The translations under genes and the position numbers were made by a program. A DNA stretch of 13,722 nucleotides from contig JAEOUJ010000210.1 in assembly GCA_016839405.1 (NCBI GenBank), positions 1 to 13,722 on the forward strand, written 5' to 3'. The stretch comes from Candidatus Gerdarchaeota archaeon (GTDB taxonomy: Archaea; Asgardarchaeota; Heimdallarchaeia; JABLTI01). This document shows, piece by piece, positions 1 through 7,447 of the stretch; position 1 is the stretch's first letter, and every line of letters begins with the position of its first letter. The notes under the pieces are model-generated. The model ran no database searches and was not told the DNA's origin. It saw only the letters and a list, made by a program, of their open reading frames with translations.

Positions 1-69
1 ATTTTTTTTGATAAAATCTTTATATGAAAAATCATTTCAAAATAATAATGCCTATCTTTTGGGATTCTA

Positions 70-1293
70 ATGATATATGATGTAATAATAATTGGTGCTG
101 GTGTTATTGGCGCAAGTACTGCTTTTCATTTAAAAAAGCGATCTCCTAAACAAAATATACTTTTAATAGAGCAAAATGAAAAAGCAGGTTTAGGCAATAC
201 ATCAAAAAGTGCAGCTCTATATCGAAATTTATTTTCATCAAAAACAAGCCAAAAATTGGCAACTAGCTCTATAGCCTACTATGAAAGTATTGCTCAAGAA
301 GTAGGATTGAAAAATCTTGGATATTTATGGATGTTTTCCAAAAGAAATTGGAAAAAAATACAATCTGGTCTACAAAAATTGGATGCCCAAAAGAATAATT
401 TTGAAATACTTACAGCAGGAGAAATTCCCTCTAATTTAATTCTAAATACAAAAGATTTGGGTGATTTTCAAGATATCTATAGACTAATTTATGGCCATCG
501 ATGTGGTGCATTATCAGCAATTAAATTAACACGATTTTATATTAATCAATTTGAAAAGCTGGGTGGGAAAGTGCTCTATAACTCAAAAATCGTTGGAATT
601 GATTTATCTGAAAAAGAACGAAATTATCCTCCATGGGCTGATGTAAAAATAATCTCAATTAGAGATAATCAAGGGATTATTTTTCAAGCACATTCATATA
701 TTTTTGCTATTGGAGCTTGGTCACATAATTTACTTTCCATAATTGGCATTGCTACTCAGATTTATCCACAAAAACGTCAAATGTATACACTTAAAATTAA
801 AGATCCCAATCAAATCGCAGTTGATTCATCTCAAAAAATCCCAATTATGATTTTACCAACTGGCGGTGTCTATATTAAACCTGCTTTATTGAATAAATTA
901 CTAGTTGTAGGTTGTGCAAATGAATTAGGAAATCCTTTTACAATGAATTACTATCCTCCGGAAGCGGAAGAGGAATATTTTAGAAATGTGATTGCACCTG
1001 TTTTAGAACATTATTTTCCTAAATTAGCTGATTATTCCCTCTTATCTAAATGGGCTGGATATTATGCTTATTATTGGCCAGATAAAAATCCAGTTATTGA
1101 AAAAGTATCTAATATACAATGGGTAAGTGGAACTTCCGGTTCTGGTATTATGAAAGCAGATGCGATTGGAAGAATAGCTACAGGTAAAGCACTAAATGAA
1201 TCTAAAGTAGAATTATTTGATGGCACAGATTTCACGGTATCAAATTTATCGCTAAAATACCGAAAAGTTGATCTTGAAGAGCTAGTTATATGA
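70..1293 (+). CDS. FAD-dependent oxidoreductase, DAO family (sarcosine/D-amino-acid oxidase-like)
   Basis: A 407-residue flavoprotein of the DAO superfamily (PF01266), whose members oxidise secondary or D-amines, glycine derivatives or hydroxy acids using FAD. The N-terminus carries the Rossmann dinucleotide motif GAGVIG (residues 9-14), and the acidic residue ending beta-2 is E34 (LLIEQ), as expected for binding FAD ribose. Residues 48-70, including RNLFSSKTSQ, resemble the segment after the first FAD motif in sarcosine-oxidase-beta-like proteins. FAIGAWSHNL (212-221) and the C-terminal GTSGSGIMKADAIG (354-367) match the family's second and third flavin-contacting segments. There is no signal peptide or membrane helix, so it is probably cytosolic. 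The ATG at 70 is supported by an in-frame stop at 46-48. Length is typical for a stand-alone DAO protein. No neighbour indicates the substrate, so a specific enzyme name is not justified. The fold call is secure; the substrate is unknown. Confidence 0.85.
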   Translation: MIYDVIIIGAGVIGASTAFHLKKRSPKQNILLIEQNEKAGLGNTSKSAALYRNLFSSKTSQKLATSSIAYYESIAQEVGLKNLGYLWMFSKRNWKKIQSGLQKLDAQKNNFEILTAGEIPSNLILNTKDLGDFQDIYRLIYGHRCGALSAIKLTRFYINQFEKLGGKVLYNSKIVGIDLSEKERNYPPWADVKIISIRDNQGIIFQAHSYIFAIGAWSHNLLSIIGIATQIYPQKRQMYTLKIKDPNQIAVDSSQKIPIMILPTGGVYIKPALLNKLLVVGCANELGNPFTMNYYPPEAEEEYFRNVIAPVLEHYFPKLADYSLLSKWAGYYAYYWPDKNPVIEKVSNIQWVSGTSGSGIMKADAIGRIATGKALNESKVELFDGTDFTVSNLSLKYRKVDLEELVI

Positions 1294-1422
1294 AAAAGAA
1301 GTAATTAAATTGTATTATATTTATGTCGAATTAAAATGGGAAATTAGGTTAAATATACATATTAAACTTTGTTTAGAAAATCTTTTATGCTAAATTCTTA
1401 TATTACATTTGAGAGTATTTTG

Positions 1423-1872
1423 ATGAACAAAGCAGTGTATTATAAATTTATGTTCATGACGAATGGTATAGGTTATATTCTATGTGCATTAATATTTGGA
1501 ATATTTGCACCAACAGTTCCTGGATTTCTTGAATTTTGGGGATTTGCAAGTAAAGAACTTATATCAATAGAAACTCTCTTTTGGTTATATAGCTATCTAG
1601 TTTTAATCGGTATTTATGGATTCATGTATGTTCTTGTAGGATTAGATATAACAAAAAATCATCTTATTGTCTCTTCTGGAATGATTATGAAAGCTGTTTA
1701 TTTCATAATATGGTTAATATTCTATATTCTACATGCTGTTAAATGGGAATTCCTTGTTGTAGGTGGCATTGATCTTATATTCATGATTCTTTTCATTGAA
1801 TTCTTTGTCAATTATGGAAAATTAGACCGTGAAGATATTATTGGAGCTTATCCATATAAAAAGACCGAATAA
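1423..1872 (+). CDS. Small four-helix integral membrane protein, function unknown
   Basis: I do not recognise the family. From the ATG at 1423 it is 149 residues with four clear hydrophobic helices at about 9-30, 52-73, 86-106 and 109-130. Short polar loops separate them, and a charged tail (KLDREDIIGAYPYKKTE) follows. TM1 contains a GIGYILCALIFGIF stretch and the TM1-TM2 loop is rich in aromatic residues (FLEFWGF). The frame is open further upstream to a TTG at 1369, adding 18 mostly polar residues. I prefer 1423 because TTTGAGAG lies about 10 bases before it and the extension lacks a ribosome site, but an internal ATG at 1387 is also possible. It lies 129 bases after the oxidoreductase and 117 before the AAA+ ATPase, so it may be transcribed alone. 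No catalytic or metal-binding residues stand out. Confidence 0.7.
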   Translation: MNKAVYYKFMFMTNGIGYILCALIFGIFAPTVPGFLEFWGFASKELISIETLFWLYSYLVLIGIYGFMYVLVGLDITKNHLIVSSGMIMKAVYFIIWLIFYILHAVKWEFLVVGGIDLIFMILFIEFFVNYGKLDREDIIGAYPYKKTE

Positions 1873-1977
1873 TTAAATCATGTTTAAACTACTTTTATTT
1901 ACAAACAATAACATTCATTTACTTAAAAGGACATTTATTATTAACTAATGTAAATATCTCTGTTTAAGAATAAATTT

Positions 1978-1983
1978 GGTGAT
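1978..1983 (+). promoter_or_regulatory. Shine-Dalgarno site fixing a TTG start
   Basis: GGTGAT is complementary to the conserved archaeal 16S 3' end (AUCACCUCC). It is six bases before the TTG at 1990 and supports that non-ATG start for the AAA+ ATPase. Confidence 0.75.
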
Positions 1984-1989
1984 TATATC

Positions 1990-3273
1990 TTGTCAATATA
2001 TGATGACATGTTAAGTGAAGATAAATATTTGAAAAAATATGGTCTTCAAAGAAATCCTTTTGATAAAAATACTGCTGAATCAATGACAGCTGATGAAATT
2101 GTTAAAATGCATGTAATAACTGCTGCTGATAAAAAAATAGCCTCAAATATCTCTACTATACTAAATGGTGGATCAGCTACTGTTGCATTAATTGGTGAAT
2201 ATGGTTCTGGAAAATCAATTCGTGCAAGTTCTATTAAAGAAACACTGAGGAATAAGGGAGCATTAGTTTTCTACACCAAATTACCCGGTGGTACTCCCGG
2301 AATTGTAACTTATGCTCTTTTTGAGAGTGTTTGTATACCTTTAATTGATAATAAAGATATTTCCGATGATATCCGAAATTTTGCCAAAAAATTATGGGAG
2401 AGTTATAGAGAAATCTCAAACTTACCTGAATCTAAATTCAAACCTTATGAAGCCGGGCAAGATTTAGCTAAATTATTCAAAAAATTAAGTGAAGATGACA
2501 TTATCTCTGGTTTAGTTATTGATGAATTTGAAGAAATTATTGAAGCAAGCATACAGCGTGAAATTAGAAAAACATTCGAAATATTGCGTGAATATCTAAG
2601 CCACGCTGTTGGTATCCCGGGACACATAACAGTCATTTGCTCAACTCCAAACGCTTGGGCTTCTCTTAAAGAAATTCATCCTGCTGTAGCTACTAGAGTT
2701 CATGTAGAAATTGAATTTAAAACAGTTAATGATAGTATAGCTATTGAAATCGTTCGAAAACGTTTAGCGACTTTTCGACCTGATGATCCTAAAAGTTTAG
2801 CTCCCTTTACAAGTGATATTATTATGAAAGTAAACAAAGAATATGCTTCTGGTAATCCAAGAATGCTTTTAATAGTTCTTCGCTCAATCTTAGATGTTAC
2901 TGCTCAAAACAATTTGAAAGATGTTACATCTGAATCAATTAAGGAAGGAGTAGAATTTGCTCGAGAAAAACTTAAGGATGCCCAAAGTGAACGAATTAAA
3001 CAAATATTAACACCAAAAATGCGAGATATTTTAGAAGTAATAATAGGTGAGAAAGGTGGCGGTCCAGTAGTAGGAACCTCTCTTTCAGATGAATTAAATA
3101 TGGATCAAGGAAATCTTTCTAGATACCTTAATCAAATGGCAGCTTTAAATTTCTTGAATAAAAATCGTGATGGAAGAATTGTTTCTTATGAAATTAAACC
3201 TGAATTAAGATTGATTTTCGCAGAAGAATTAGGTTTAATTGAGGATTCAGAGAAAAAAGAAAGCAAAGAATAA
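1990..3273 (+). CDS. AAA+ ATPase with C-terminal winged helix (Orc1/Cdc6-like or ExeA/TniB-like)
   Basis: A 427-residue P-loop ATPase. An N-terminal YGLQRNPFDK segment (17-26) resembles the lead-in of ExeA/TniB-type ATPases. Walker A is GEYGSGKS (69-76), Walker B is GLVIDEFEEI (174-183), sensor 1 lies near ICSTPNAW (216-223), and a sensor-2-like GNPR sits at 288-291. Residues about 340-410 form a winged-helix domain with a recognition-helix-like MDQGNLSRYLNQM (371-383). This order matches Orc1/Cdc6 initiators, but Walker A is not the usual GxTGTGKT of archaeal Orc1 and no origin-recognition-box repeats are visible nearby. A nucleotide-driven DNA-binding role is likely; replication initiation is not proven. 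The TTG start at 1990 is supported by a perfect GGTGAT site six bases upstream, with no competing ATG before codon 7. Its 3' end shares a hairpin with the convergent reductase gene. Confidence 0.75.
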   Translation: MSIYDDMLSEDKYLKKYGLQRNPFDKNTAESMTADEIVKMHVITAADKKIASNISTILNGGSATVALIGEYGSGKSIRASSIKETLRNKGALVFYTKLPGGTPGIVTYALFESVCIPLIDNKDISDDIRNFAKKLWESYREISNLPESKFKPYEAGQDLAKLFKKLSEDDIISGLVIDEFEEIIEASIQREIRKTFEILREYLSHAVGIPGHITVICSTPNAWASLKEIHPAVATRVHVEIEFKTVNDSIAIEIVRKRLATFRPDDPKSLAPFTSDIIMKVNKEYASGNPRMLLIVLRSILDVTAQNNLKDVTSESIKEGVEFAREKLKDAQSERIKQILTPKMRDILEVIIGEKGGGPVVGTSLSDELNMDQGNLSRYLNQMAALNFLNKNRDGRIVSYEIKPELRLIFAEELGLIEDSEKKESKE

Positions 3274-3293
3274 AATCCAATTATTTGGATTTT
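3272..3293. terminator. Shared bidirectional hairpin between convergent genes
   Basis: AAAATCCAA (3272-3280) and TTGGATTTT (3285-3293) form a perfect 9-bp inverted repeat around the loop TTAT. The left arm overlaps the last two bases of the ATPase stop codon (3271-3273), and the loop contains the reductase stop codon (3281-3283, minus strand). Beyond it, the plus strand runs into a T-rich stretch (3294 onward). The minus-strand transcript likewise runs into a T/C-rich stretch, the complement of about 3250-3271. Both strands therefore have hairpin plus pyrimidine-tract geometry. Archaeal termination depends mainly on U-tracts, so the hairpin itself may act in 3'-end protection or pausing. Confidence 0.6.
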
Positions 3294-4549
3294 CTTTTAT
3301 TTTTCCTTCTAAGTTTTAATGCTTCTAATAATAATGGAAAAGCTAGATTTGGTAAGAAGAAATTAATTTTTGCTTTAGAACCAGTCATTATTTTACCCCA
3401 TTCAACCATAAATTCATCTCCTTTTTTATTACTTAAAGAAGCAAAAGCATCTAGAAATATTGGAAATTTTACTATAAATTTAGTCATTCTAGAAGACCAT
3501 TTGAAATCTCGACCAAACGATTTCATCCATTTTCTTTGATATTGCTTTAGAAATCTTTTATTATATTTCTTCCTTTTCAATGCTCTATCTATCGTTTTTG
3601 CTGCTATTTCTGCTGCATCCATTGCATACTGTAAACCTTCGCCTGTTAATGGATCAATTTGACCTGCTGCATCACCAATTATAAGTAAATTATCAGCATA
3701 GCTCTTTTTTACACCTCCAAACCGTATTGGTGCTGCTTTCATTTTTTCCATTTTCGGATTAGGACCAATAGCCTTACTCATATATGGGTCTTCTTTAATT
3801 AATGTATGATGAAGATTAACTAAATCACTTACTTTGCTTTTTCCACCTGGAATAATATAACAACAATAAACAACATCTCCATCTGCTTCTTTAAATAATG
3901 CACAATATCCTGGAACGAGAATTGAAGGATAATAACATACACCATCTTTATCAAAATTATGACTTCCTGCTTCAATGTAGGCTCTGCTACAAGTTGCTTG
4001 TGGTGCTGTTTTAATTAAACCAAGTTTTCGACCTAATTGAGATGGTGCACCATCAGCTAAAATAAGTAACTTAGAATTATATATTATATCGTTTTTAGAT
4101 GAACCGATTTTCCAAATTTGATTTTTAACATTAAATTCTAATTTGTCGACTGAGTAGTTCTCAACTAAAATTGTACCAGCTTTTTTAGCTGCATTTACCA
4201 TTTTTTCATCTATAATTCTACGTTTAACAGCAATAACAAGATGCTCATTTAATTCTTGATGAGAATCCCCATAATATTCAATTCCTTTTGGACTAACTAT
4301 ACCACCCAAAGCTGCAAATCTTCCTTTCTTTTCTTTAATTAATTCTTGAAGAACCCCCATTCTTTCAAGATGCATTTGAGCTCTTAAAGGAAATGCATCC
4401 CCACAAATTTTATCTCGAGGGAATTTTTTCTTATCAAGAAGTAATATATTTCGACCCTTTTGAGCTAAATAGAATGCACATACTGCACCTGCAGGTCCAG
4501 CACCAACAATAACCACATCATAGTAATTGCCTTTATTCTTTGTAGACAT
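3281..4549 (-). CDS. Geranylgeranyl reductase family FAD oxidoreductase
   Basis: A 422-residue flavoprotein of the geranylgeranyl reductase family (COG0644). Archaeal members saturate the double bonds of geranylgeranyl chains in ether lipids or their precursors; others act on quinone side chains. Numbered from the ATG at 4549, it has GAGPAG (16-21), the family hallmark PRDKICG (44-50), ADGAPSQLG (165-173), and the FAD-binding GDAAGQIDPLTGEG (292-305). The C-terminus is hydrophobic to amphipathic and ends in a strongly basic tail (RRKNKRKSK), suited to peripheral membrane association. The frame opens with a TTG at 4558, three codons earlier. I prefer the ATG, but the GGTAAT ahead of it is very close, so the start is uncertain. 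It lies downstream of the thiamine-binding gene but has a TATA-like box and repeats in the 120-base gap, so it may be independently transcribed. Lipid saturation is the likeliest role; the exact substrate is inferred from family only. Confidence 0.87.
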   Translation of the reverse strand: MSTKNKGNYYDVVIVGAGPAGAVCAFYLAQKGRNILLLDKKKFPRDKICGDAFPLRAQMHLERMGVLQELIKEKKGRFAALGGIVSPKGIEYYGDSHQELNEHLVIAVKRRIIDEKMVNAAKKAGTILVENYSVDKLEFNVKNQIWKIGSSKNDIIYNSKLLILADGAPSQLGRKLGLIKTAPQATCSRAYIEAGSHNFDKDGVCYYPSILVPGYCALFKEADGDVVYCCYIIPGGKSKVSDLVNLHHTLIKEDPYMSKAIGPNPKMEKMKAAPIRFGGVKKSYADNLLIIGDAAGQIDPLTGEGLQYAMDAAEIAAKTIDRALKRKKYNKRFLKQYQRKWMKSFGRDFKWSSRMTKFIVKFPIFLDAFASLSNKKGDEFMVEWGKIMTGSKAKINFFLPNLAFPLLLEALKLRRKNKRKSK

Positions 4550-4560
4550 AATTACCAATC

Positions 4561-4591
4561 TCTTGGAAATAGCTAAAATATTCTTGGAAAT
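4561..4591. repeat. Helically phased 10-bp direct repeat (possible operator)
   Basis: TCTTGGAAAT occurs at 4561-4570 and exactly again at 4582-4591. The start-to-start distance is 21 bp, two turns of B-DNA, so both copies face the same side of the helix. They lie between the candidate TATA box and the start codon of the reductase gene, straddling the inferred transcription start. That placement suits a repressor dimer or tandem site. No regulator is identified. Confidence 0.45.
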
Positions 4592-4594
4592 TAG

Positions 4595-4604
4595 TATAAT
4601 TTAA
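4595..4604 (-). promoter_or_regulatory. Candidate TATA box for the geranylgeranyl-reductase-family gene
   Basis: On the minus strand this reads TTAAATTATA, an archaeal box-A-like sequence. With the usual spacing of about 25 bases, transcription would begin near 4573, giving a short leader before the ATG at 4549. In a 70% AT region such boxes arise by chance, so this rests on position rather than uniqueness. Confidence 0.35.
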
Positions 4605-4669
4605 CATAATAAAAATAAGAGCTTTTCGTTGATTAATTGATAGAAACACCAAATAACCATCAATTTTTA

Positions 4670-4969
4670 TCATTTAAGCTTGTCCATTACAGATTTCATT
4701 TTTTGTTCTGAAGAAGCTTTCTTATCTCTTCTATCATCAATATTAATTAAAGTAGCAACTCGCATTACTCCATGTTTGAAAGGTACTTCATGAATTTTCT
4801 TTATTACCTCAAAAATTTCATCTAAACTACCTTCTAGAACGCTTCCAAAAGATGTTAAAGTATGTTTAATACCTGATTTCTCAATCTCCTTAACACAATC
4901 AGCAATATATTTACTCAAACTTGTGCTACCAGTTCCTAATGGTATGACTGTAACATTAGCTAAAGGCAT
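4670..4969 (-). CDS. MTH1187-family thiamine-binding protein (PF01910)
   Basis: A 99-residue protein of the Thiamine_BP family (formerly DUF77; MTH1187/YkoF-like), small ferredoxin-like folds that bind thiamine or related ligands, typically as oligomers in the cytosol. Diagnostic segments are IPLGTGSTSLSKYIA (9-23), TSFGSVLEG (39-47), the HEVPFKHGVMRV region (60-71) and TLINIDDRRDK (73-83). All are at family positions, and the length is normal. The ATG at 4969 is set by a strong GAGGTGG ribosome site seven bases upstream. It starts 22 bases after the stop of the glycosidase gene and very likely shares its transcript. No TPP riboswitch or thiamine-biosynthesis gene is in the window, so the link to vitamin metabolism rests on the family alone. 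Confidence 0.9.
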   Translation of the reverse strand: MPLANVTVIPLGTGSTSLSKYIADCVKEIEKSGIKHTLTSFGSVLEGSLDEIFEVIKKIHEVPFKHGVMRVATLINIDDRRDKKASSEQKMKSVMDKLK

Positions 4970-4976
4970 TCTTTTT

Positions 4977-4983
4977 CCACCTC
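4977..4983 (-). promoter_or_regulatory. Strong Shine-Dalgarno site of the thiamine-binding gene
   Basis: The minus strand reads GAGGTGG seven bases before the ATG at 4969. It is the best ribosome site in the window. It lies within the 22-base gap behind the glycosidase stop codon, supporting separate reinitiation on a shared transcript. Confidence 0.75.
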
Positions 4984-4991
4984 TTTTTCAA

Positions 4992-7304
4992 TTATTCAAG
5001 AATTATGTCAATTTTCTTTACTTGTTTATTTAATTCTACACATTTATTGTCTATTACCATAGCCTCTCCTTTATCATGCTCCATTTTCACTATTTCATTT
5101 GGTGTCATTATTTTAATTGTATTTAGCGTTGTTTGATTCCTAATATTTAATTTAAGTATATTTTTTGTTAATTTTGCAGTATAACTTATATCACCATAAT
5201 AGGTTTTAATATTTTTAACACTAATACCTTTTTTTAGAAAATTGGTAGGATAACCAGATAGTAATTTTATAGATCCATCAAGTGATTCTGTAACAAAGAG
5301 ATTACGTATTAGATGAATCCAATCAGCACTAGCCCAACCATGTGGACAATCTCCCATTCCACCTTTCATCGTTTGAGGGCTAATACCTTCTGCCCAACCC
5401 ATAACACATGTTTGATTTTTCACCAGCCAATTTATTATTTCATAAACTTTAGCTTGGTCATTACACTCATGATAAACTTGAGCTAAATGCATTGTTAAAT
5501 AAGTTCCAAAACAATTCCAAGCTACTTCATGAAAGAAACCACCATTATTGGTAAATTTCTCATAAATTACATCAGCAGTTTTTTTCAAAATATCATTTGA
5601 TTTATCCCAAATTTTTGTTGGGTGATATGCACATAAATTAGCAATCATTGCACTATCACATTCCCTATAAGGACCTACTGGAAGATACCCAAGTTTATCA
5701 AACAATTTTGAAGTGCTCGAAAACAAGTCTAAAAGGTATAATTGATATTCTTTCTGTAAATAATCTGATGATTCTTTTTGCAATAATTTGGCACAATAAG
5801 TAGCTTCTCTTAATCCTGTTACACCCCAAAAATTATCCCAATAAAAATAATCACAAGGACCTAGATGTTCAGCACTAAAACCAGGTGGTAATAAACCAGT
5901 TATATATTCTCCATTAATTAATTCATCCTTTTCCTTTCTACGTGCTAATATTAACCATTTAGCTGCTTTTTCTATGGATTCATAAACTTCTTCAAGCCAG
6001 GTTAGATCTCTTGTAAATTTAAAGTGCTCAGACATAACCCAAATACCCTCGCCATTTGAATCATATTCACCTTCATGACTATAGAAAAAACCATCATCTC
6101 TTTGTCTTGAAATGAATTGATTTAAAGCTTCTCTAGCATAATTGTGGTATCCTGTTTTATCTAGAGCATTAATCAAATATGCTGAATCACGGCACCAAAA
6201 ACGATGATATTCTGTAGGTCCTGGAGTTATTGTTCCTGGATCTACTAAAAGAAGTAAATTCACTAAACTTGCATTATATAATCTGTCGATTTCCTTGTTG
6301 CCTGTTTTAAACTGTGGTGTTGTAGAAAGTTTTCTAATCCACAATTTTTCAATTTCTTCTTGTTTTATAGGATCAACAATAACTTCTTTATTCATTCTGA
6401 AGAAACAATCAATACTATCAATTTCCTTAGGAAAAATTAATGTTATATTAGCCAATCCAACTGGACAATCAATAGCTATATCTTTATTTGATTGTATTTT
6501 TACTCCCAATTTTGTTACTTTTACTGCAGAATCTCCTTCTAGGTGATAATTTGCTACTGCAATTTTATCAGGTTTTTGAATTATCTTTAAAGCTAGTTCT
6601 TTGTTAATTATTATTGTGTTATCTTTTGGTTTATATGCAATTGAATGTATTAACGATACTCCTTCTTGATTAAAAGGTCTAATTGAGAATAACAGTGAAG
6701 AATCTTTCTTAGTTCTCCTAAATTTTAGTACTCCTATTTCACTTGAATTTAAGCTTGAACCATAAACTATTTGCTCAAATTTATGATTCTTCAATTCCCA
6801 TGTATTTATTATGATTGGTAGATATCCTTCTTTTAGAGTTTGAGTACTTTTACCATCGCGAGTGATATAATTTGGTTTATTATCTATCAATGCTCCAGTA
6901 AGGAGACCATAACCATCGATTATTGGAACAACTAAACCTTTTTCAGTTACTATGCCCTCCGAAACACAATCTATCCCTCCAAAAGCAACCCAATCCCGAT
7001 AATTAGAATTTATAAAAGATGAACTATGTCCAAGTGAAATAACTCCTTTACTATTGTGATTTAACATTTGATAAACCCAATCAGGAACAACATAGAGATT
7101 CATTCTTCCCCTAAAAAATTGTGCATTTAATCGTCCTCTGGAGAAAATCATAGCTTCTATTTCTTTAATTTCTTTAGGAACTTCAATTTCACCTTTGCCT
7201 AAATTTGTAGCTGCCTCGAGCATCTCTGGAATGATATTTACAATAACTTGATTCTTCTTTCGAAGTTCATCCTCTAAACTTTCTTTTTTTCGTTTCAAAG
7301 GCAT
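4992..7304 (-). CDS. Glucoamylase/debranching-like glycoside hydrolase, (alpha/alpha)6 barrel
   Basis: A 770-residue protein in three parts, numbered from the ATG at 7304. Residues about 40-325 are beta-rich, with no motif I recognise. Residues about 330-680 form an (alpha/alpha)6 toroid like GH15 glucoamylases and amylo-alpha-1,6-glucosidases. About 685-770 is a short C-terminal beta region. In the catalytic part, HRFWCRDSA (367-375) contains the W-x-R-D signature that contacts sugar in the -1 subsite of glucoamylases. YDSNGEGIWVMSEHF (414-428), DYFYWDNFWGV (485-495), GWAEGISP (636-643, a candidate acidic catalytic segment) and GDCPHGWASADW (651-662) follow in the expected order. It lacks a signal peptide or membrane helix, so it should act on intracellular glucan or oligosaccharide. 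The frame extends five codons to an ATG at 7319, but GGTGA at 7317-7313 lies eight bases before the 7304 ATG, which I favour. The thiamine-binding gene follows directly. Exact linkage specificity is unknown. Confidence 0.75.
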   Translation of the reverse strand: MPLKRKKESLEDELRKKNQVIVNIIPEMLEAATNLGKGEIEVPKEIKEIEAMIFSRGRLNAQFFRGRMNLYVVPDWVYQMLNHNSKGVISLGHSSSFINSNYRDWVAFGGIDCVSEGIVTEKGLVVPIIDGYGLLTGALIDNKPNYITRDGKSTQTLKEGYLPIIINTWELKNHKFEQIVYGSSLNSSEIGVLKFRRTKKDSSLLFSIRPFNQEGVSLIHSIAYKPKDNTIIINKELALKIIQKPDKIAVANYHLEGDSAVKVTKLGVKIQSNKDIAIDCPVGLANITLIFPKEIDSIDCFFRMNKEVIVDPIKQEEIEKLWIRKLSTTPQFKTGNKEIDRLYNASLVNLLLLVDPGTITPGPTEYHRFWCRDSAYLINALDKTGYHNYAREALNQFISRQRDDGFFYSHEGEYDSNGEGIWVMSEHFKFTRDLTWLEEVYESIEKAAKWLILARRKEKDELINGEYITGLLPPGFSAEHLGPCDYFYWDNFWGVTGLREATYCAKLLQKESSDYLQKEYQLYLLDLFSSTSKLFDKLGYLPVGPYRECDSAMIANLCAYHPTKIWDKSNDILKKTADVIYEKFTNNGGFFHEVAWNCFGTYLTMHLAQVYHECNDQAKVYEIINWLVKNQTCVMGWAEGISPQTMKGGMGDCPHGWASADWIHLIRNLFVTESLDGSIKLLSGYPTNFLKKGISVKNIKTYYGDISYTAKLTKNILKLNIRNQTTLNTIKIMTPNEIVKMEHDKGEAMVIDNKCVELNKQVKKIDIILE

Positions 7305-7312
7305 AGTATTCT

Positions 7313-7317
7313 TCACC
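7313..7317 (-). promoter_or_regulatory. Shine-Dalgarno site selecting the ATG at 7304
   Basis: The minus strand reads GGTGA eight bases before the ATG at 7304. It lies inside the five-codon extension that begins at 7319, where no ribosome site is seen upstream. This favours the shorter glycosidase, unless the longer form is translated from a leaderless mRNA. Confidence 0.55.
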
Positions 7318-7409
7318 ATCTAATTTATTGTGATTGAGTGAATTGACTTAAATCTTTTTGAATTAAACTATAATAACCAAACGATAGTAGCTTTTTTGAA
7401 TTCTATTTT

Positions 7410-7432
7410 ATTAATATCATACATTAATATCA
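7410..7432. repeat. Tandem 10-bp repeat in the divergent promoter region
   Basis: ATTAATATCA occurs at 7410-7419 and again at 7423-7432, with a 13-bp period. It sits 16-38 bases upstream of the membrane-protein start at 7448, in the 143-base gap (7305-7447) between that gene and the divergent glycosidase. The position suits an operator or promoter element, but the AT-only core makes chance repetition plausible. Nothing else stands out in this gap. Confidence 0.3.
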
Positions 7433-7447
7433 GCAGGAAAGATAATT

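Noticed and set aside
1873..1989. Possible replication origin upstream of the AAA+ ATPase: AT-rich gap with three ATTTAC/GTAAAT hexamers.
   Set aside because: The hexamers are short, AT-biased and irregularly arranged. There is no G-rich origin-recognition-box element, and the gap is no richer in AT than other gaps.
2234..2636. Two minus-strand open frames of about 60 residues.
   Set aside because: Both are antisense to the AAA+ ATPase, have no ribosome sites that stand out, and show no domain-like sequence.
3285..3539. Plus-strand 84-residue open frame.
   Set aside because: It lies wholly inside the reductase gene on the opposite strand, whose motifs are clear, and has no recognisable protein features.
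4559..4669. TPP riboswitch or small RNA between the thiamine-binding and reductase genes.
   Set aside because: No THI-element core is recognisable, and the gap is explained by a promoter-like box and the phased repeat.
6295..6546. Plus-strand 83-residue open frame inside the glycosidase.
   Set aside because: It is antisense to a continuous long gene; no independent evidence supports it.
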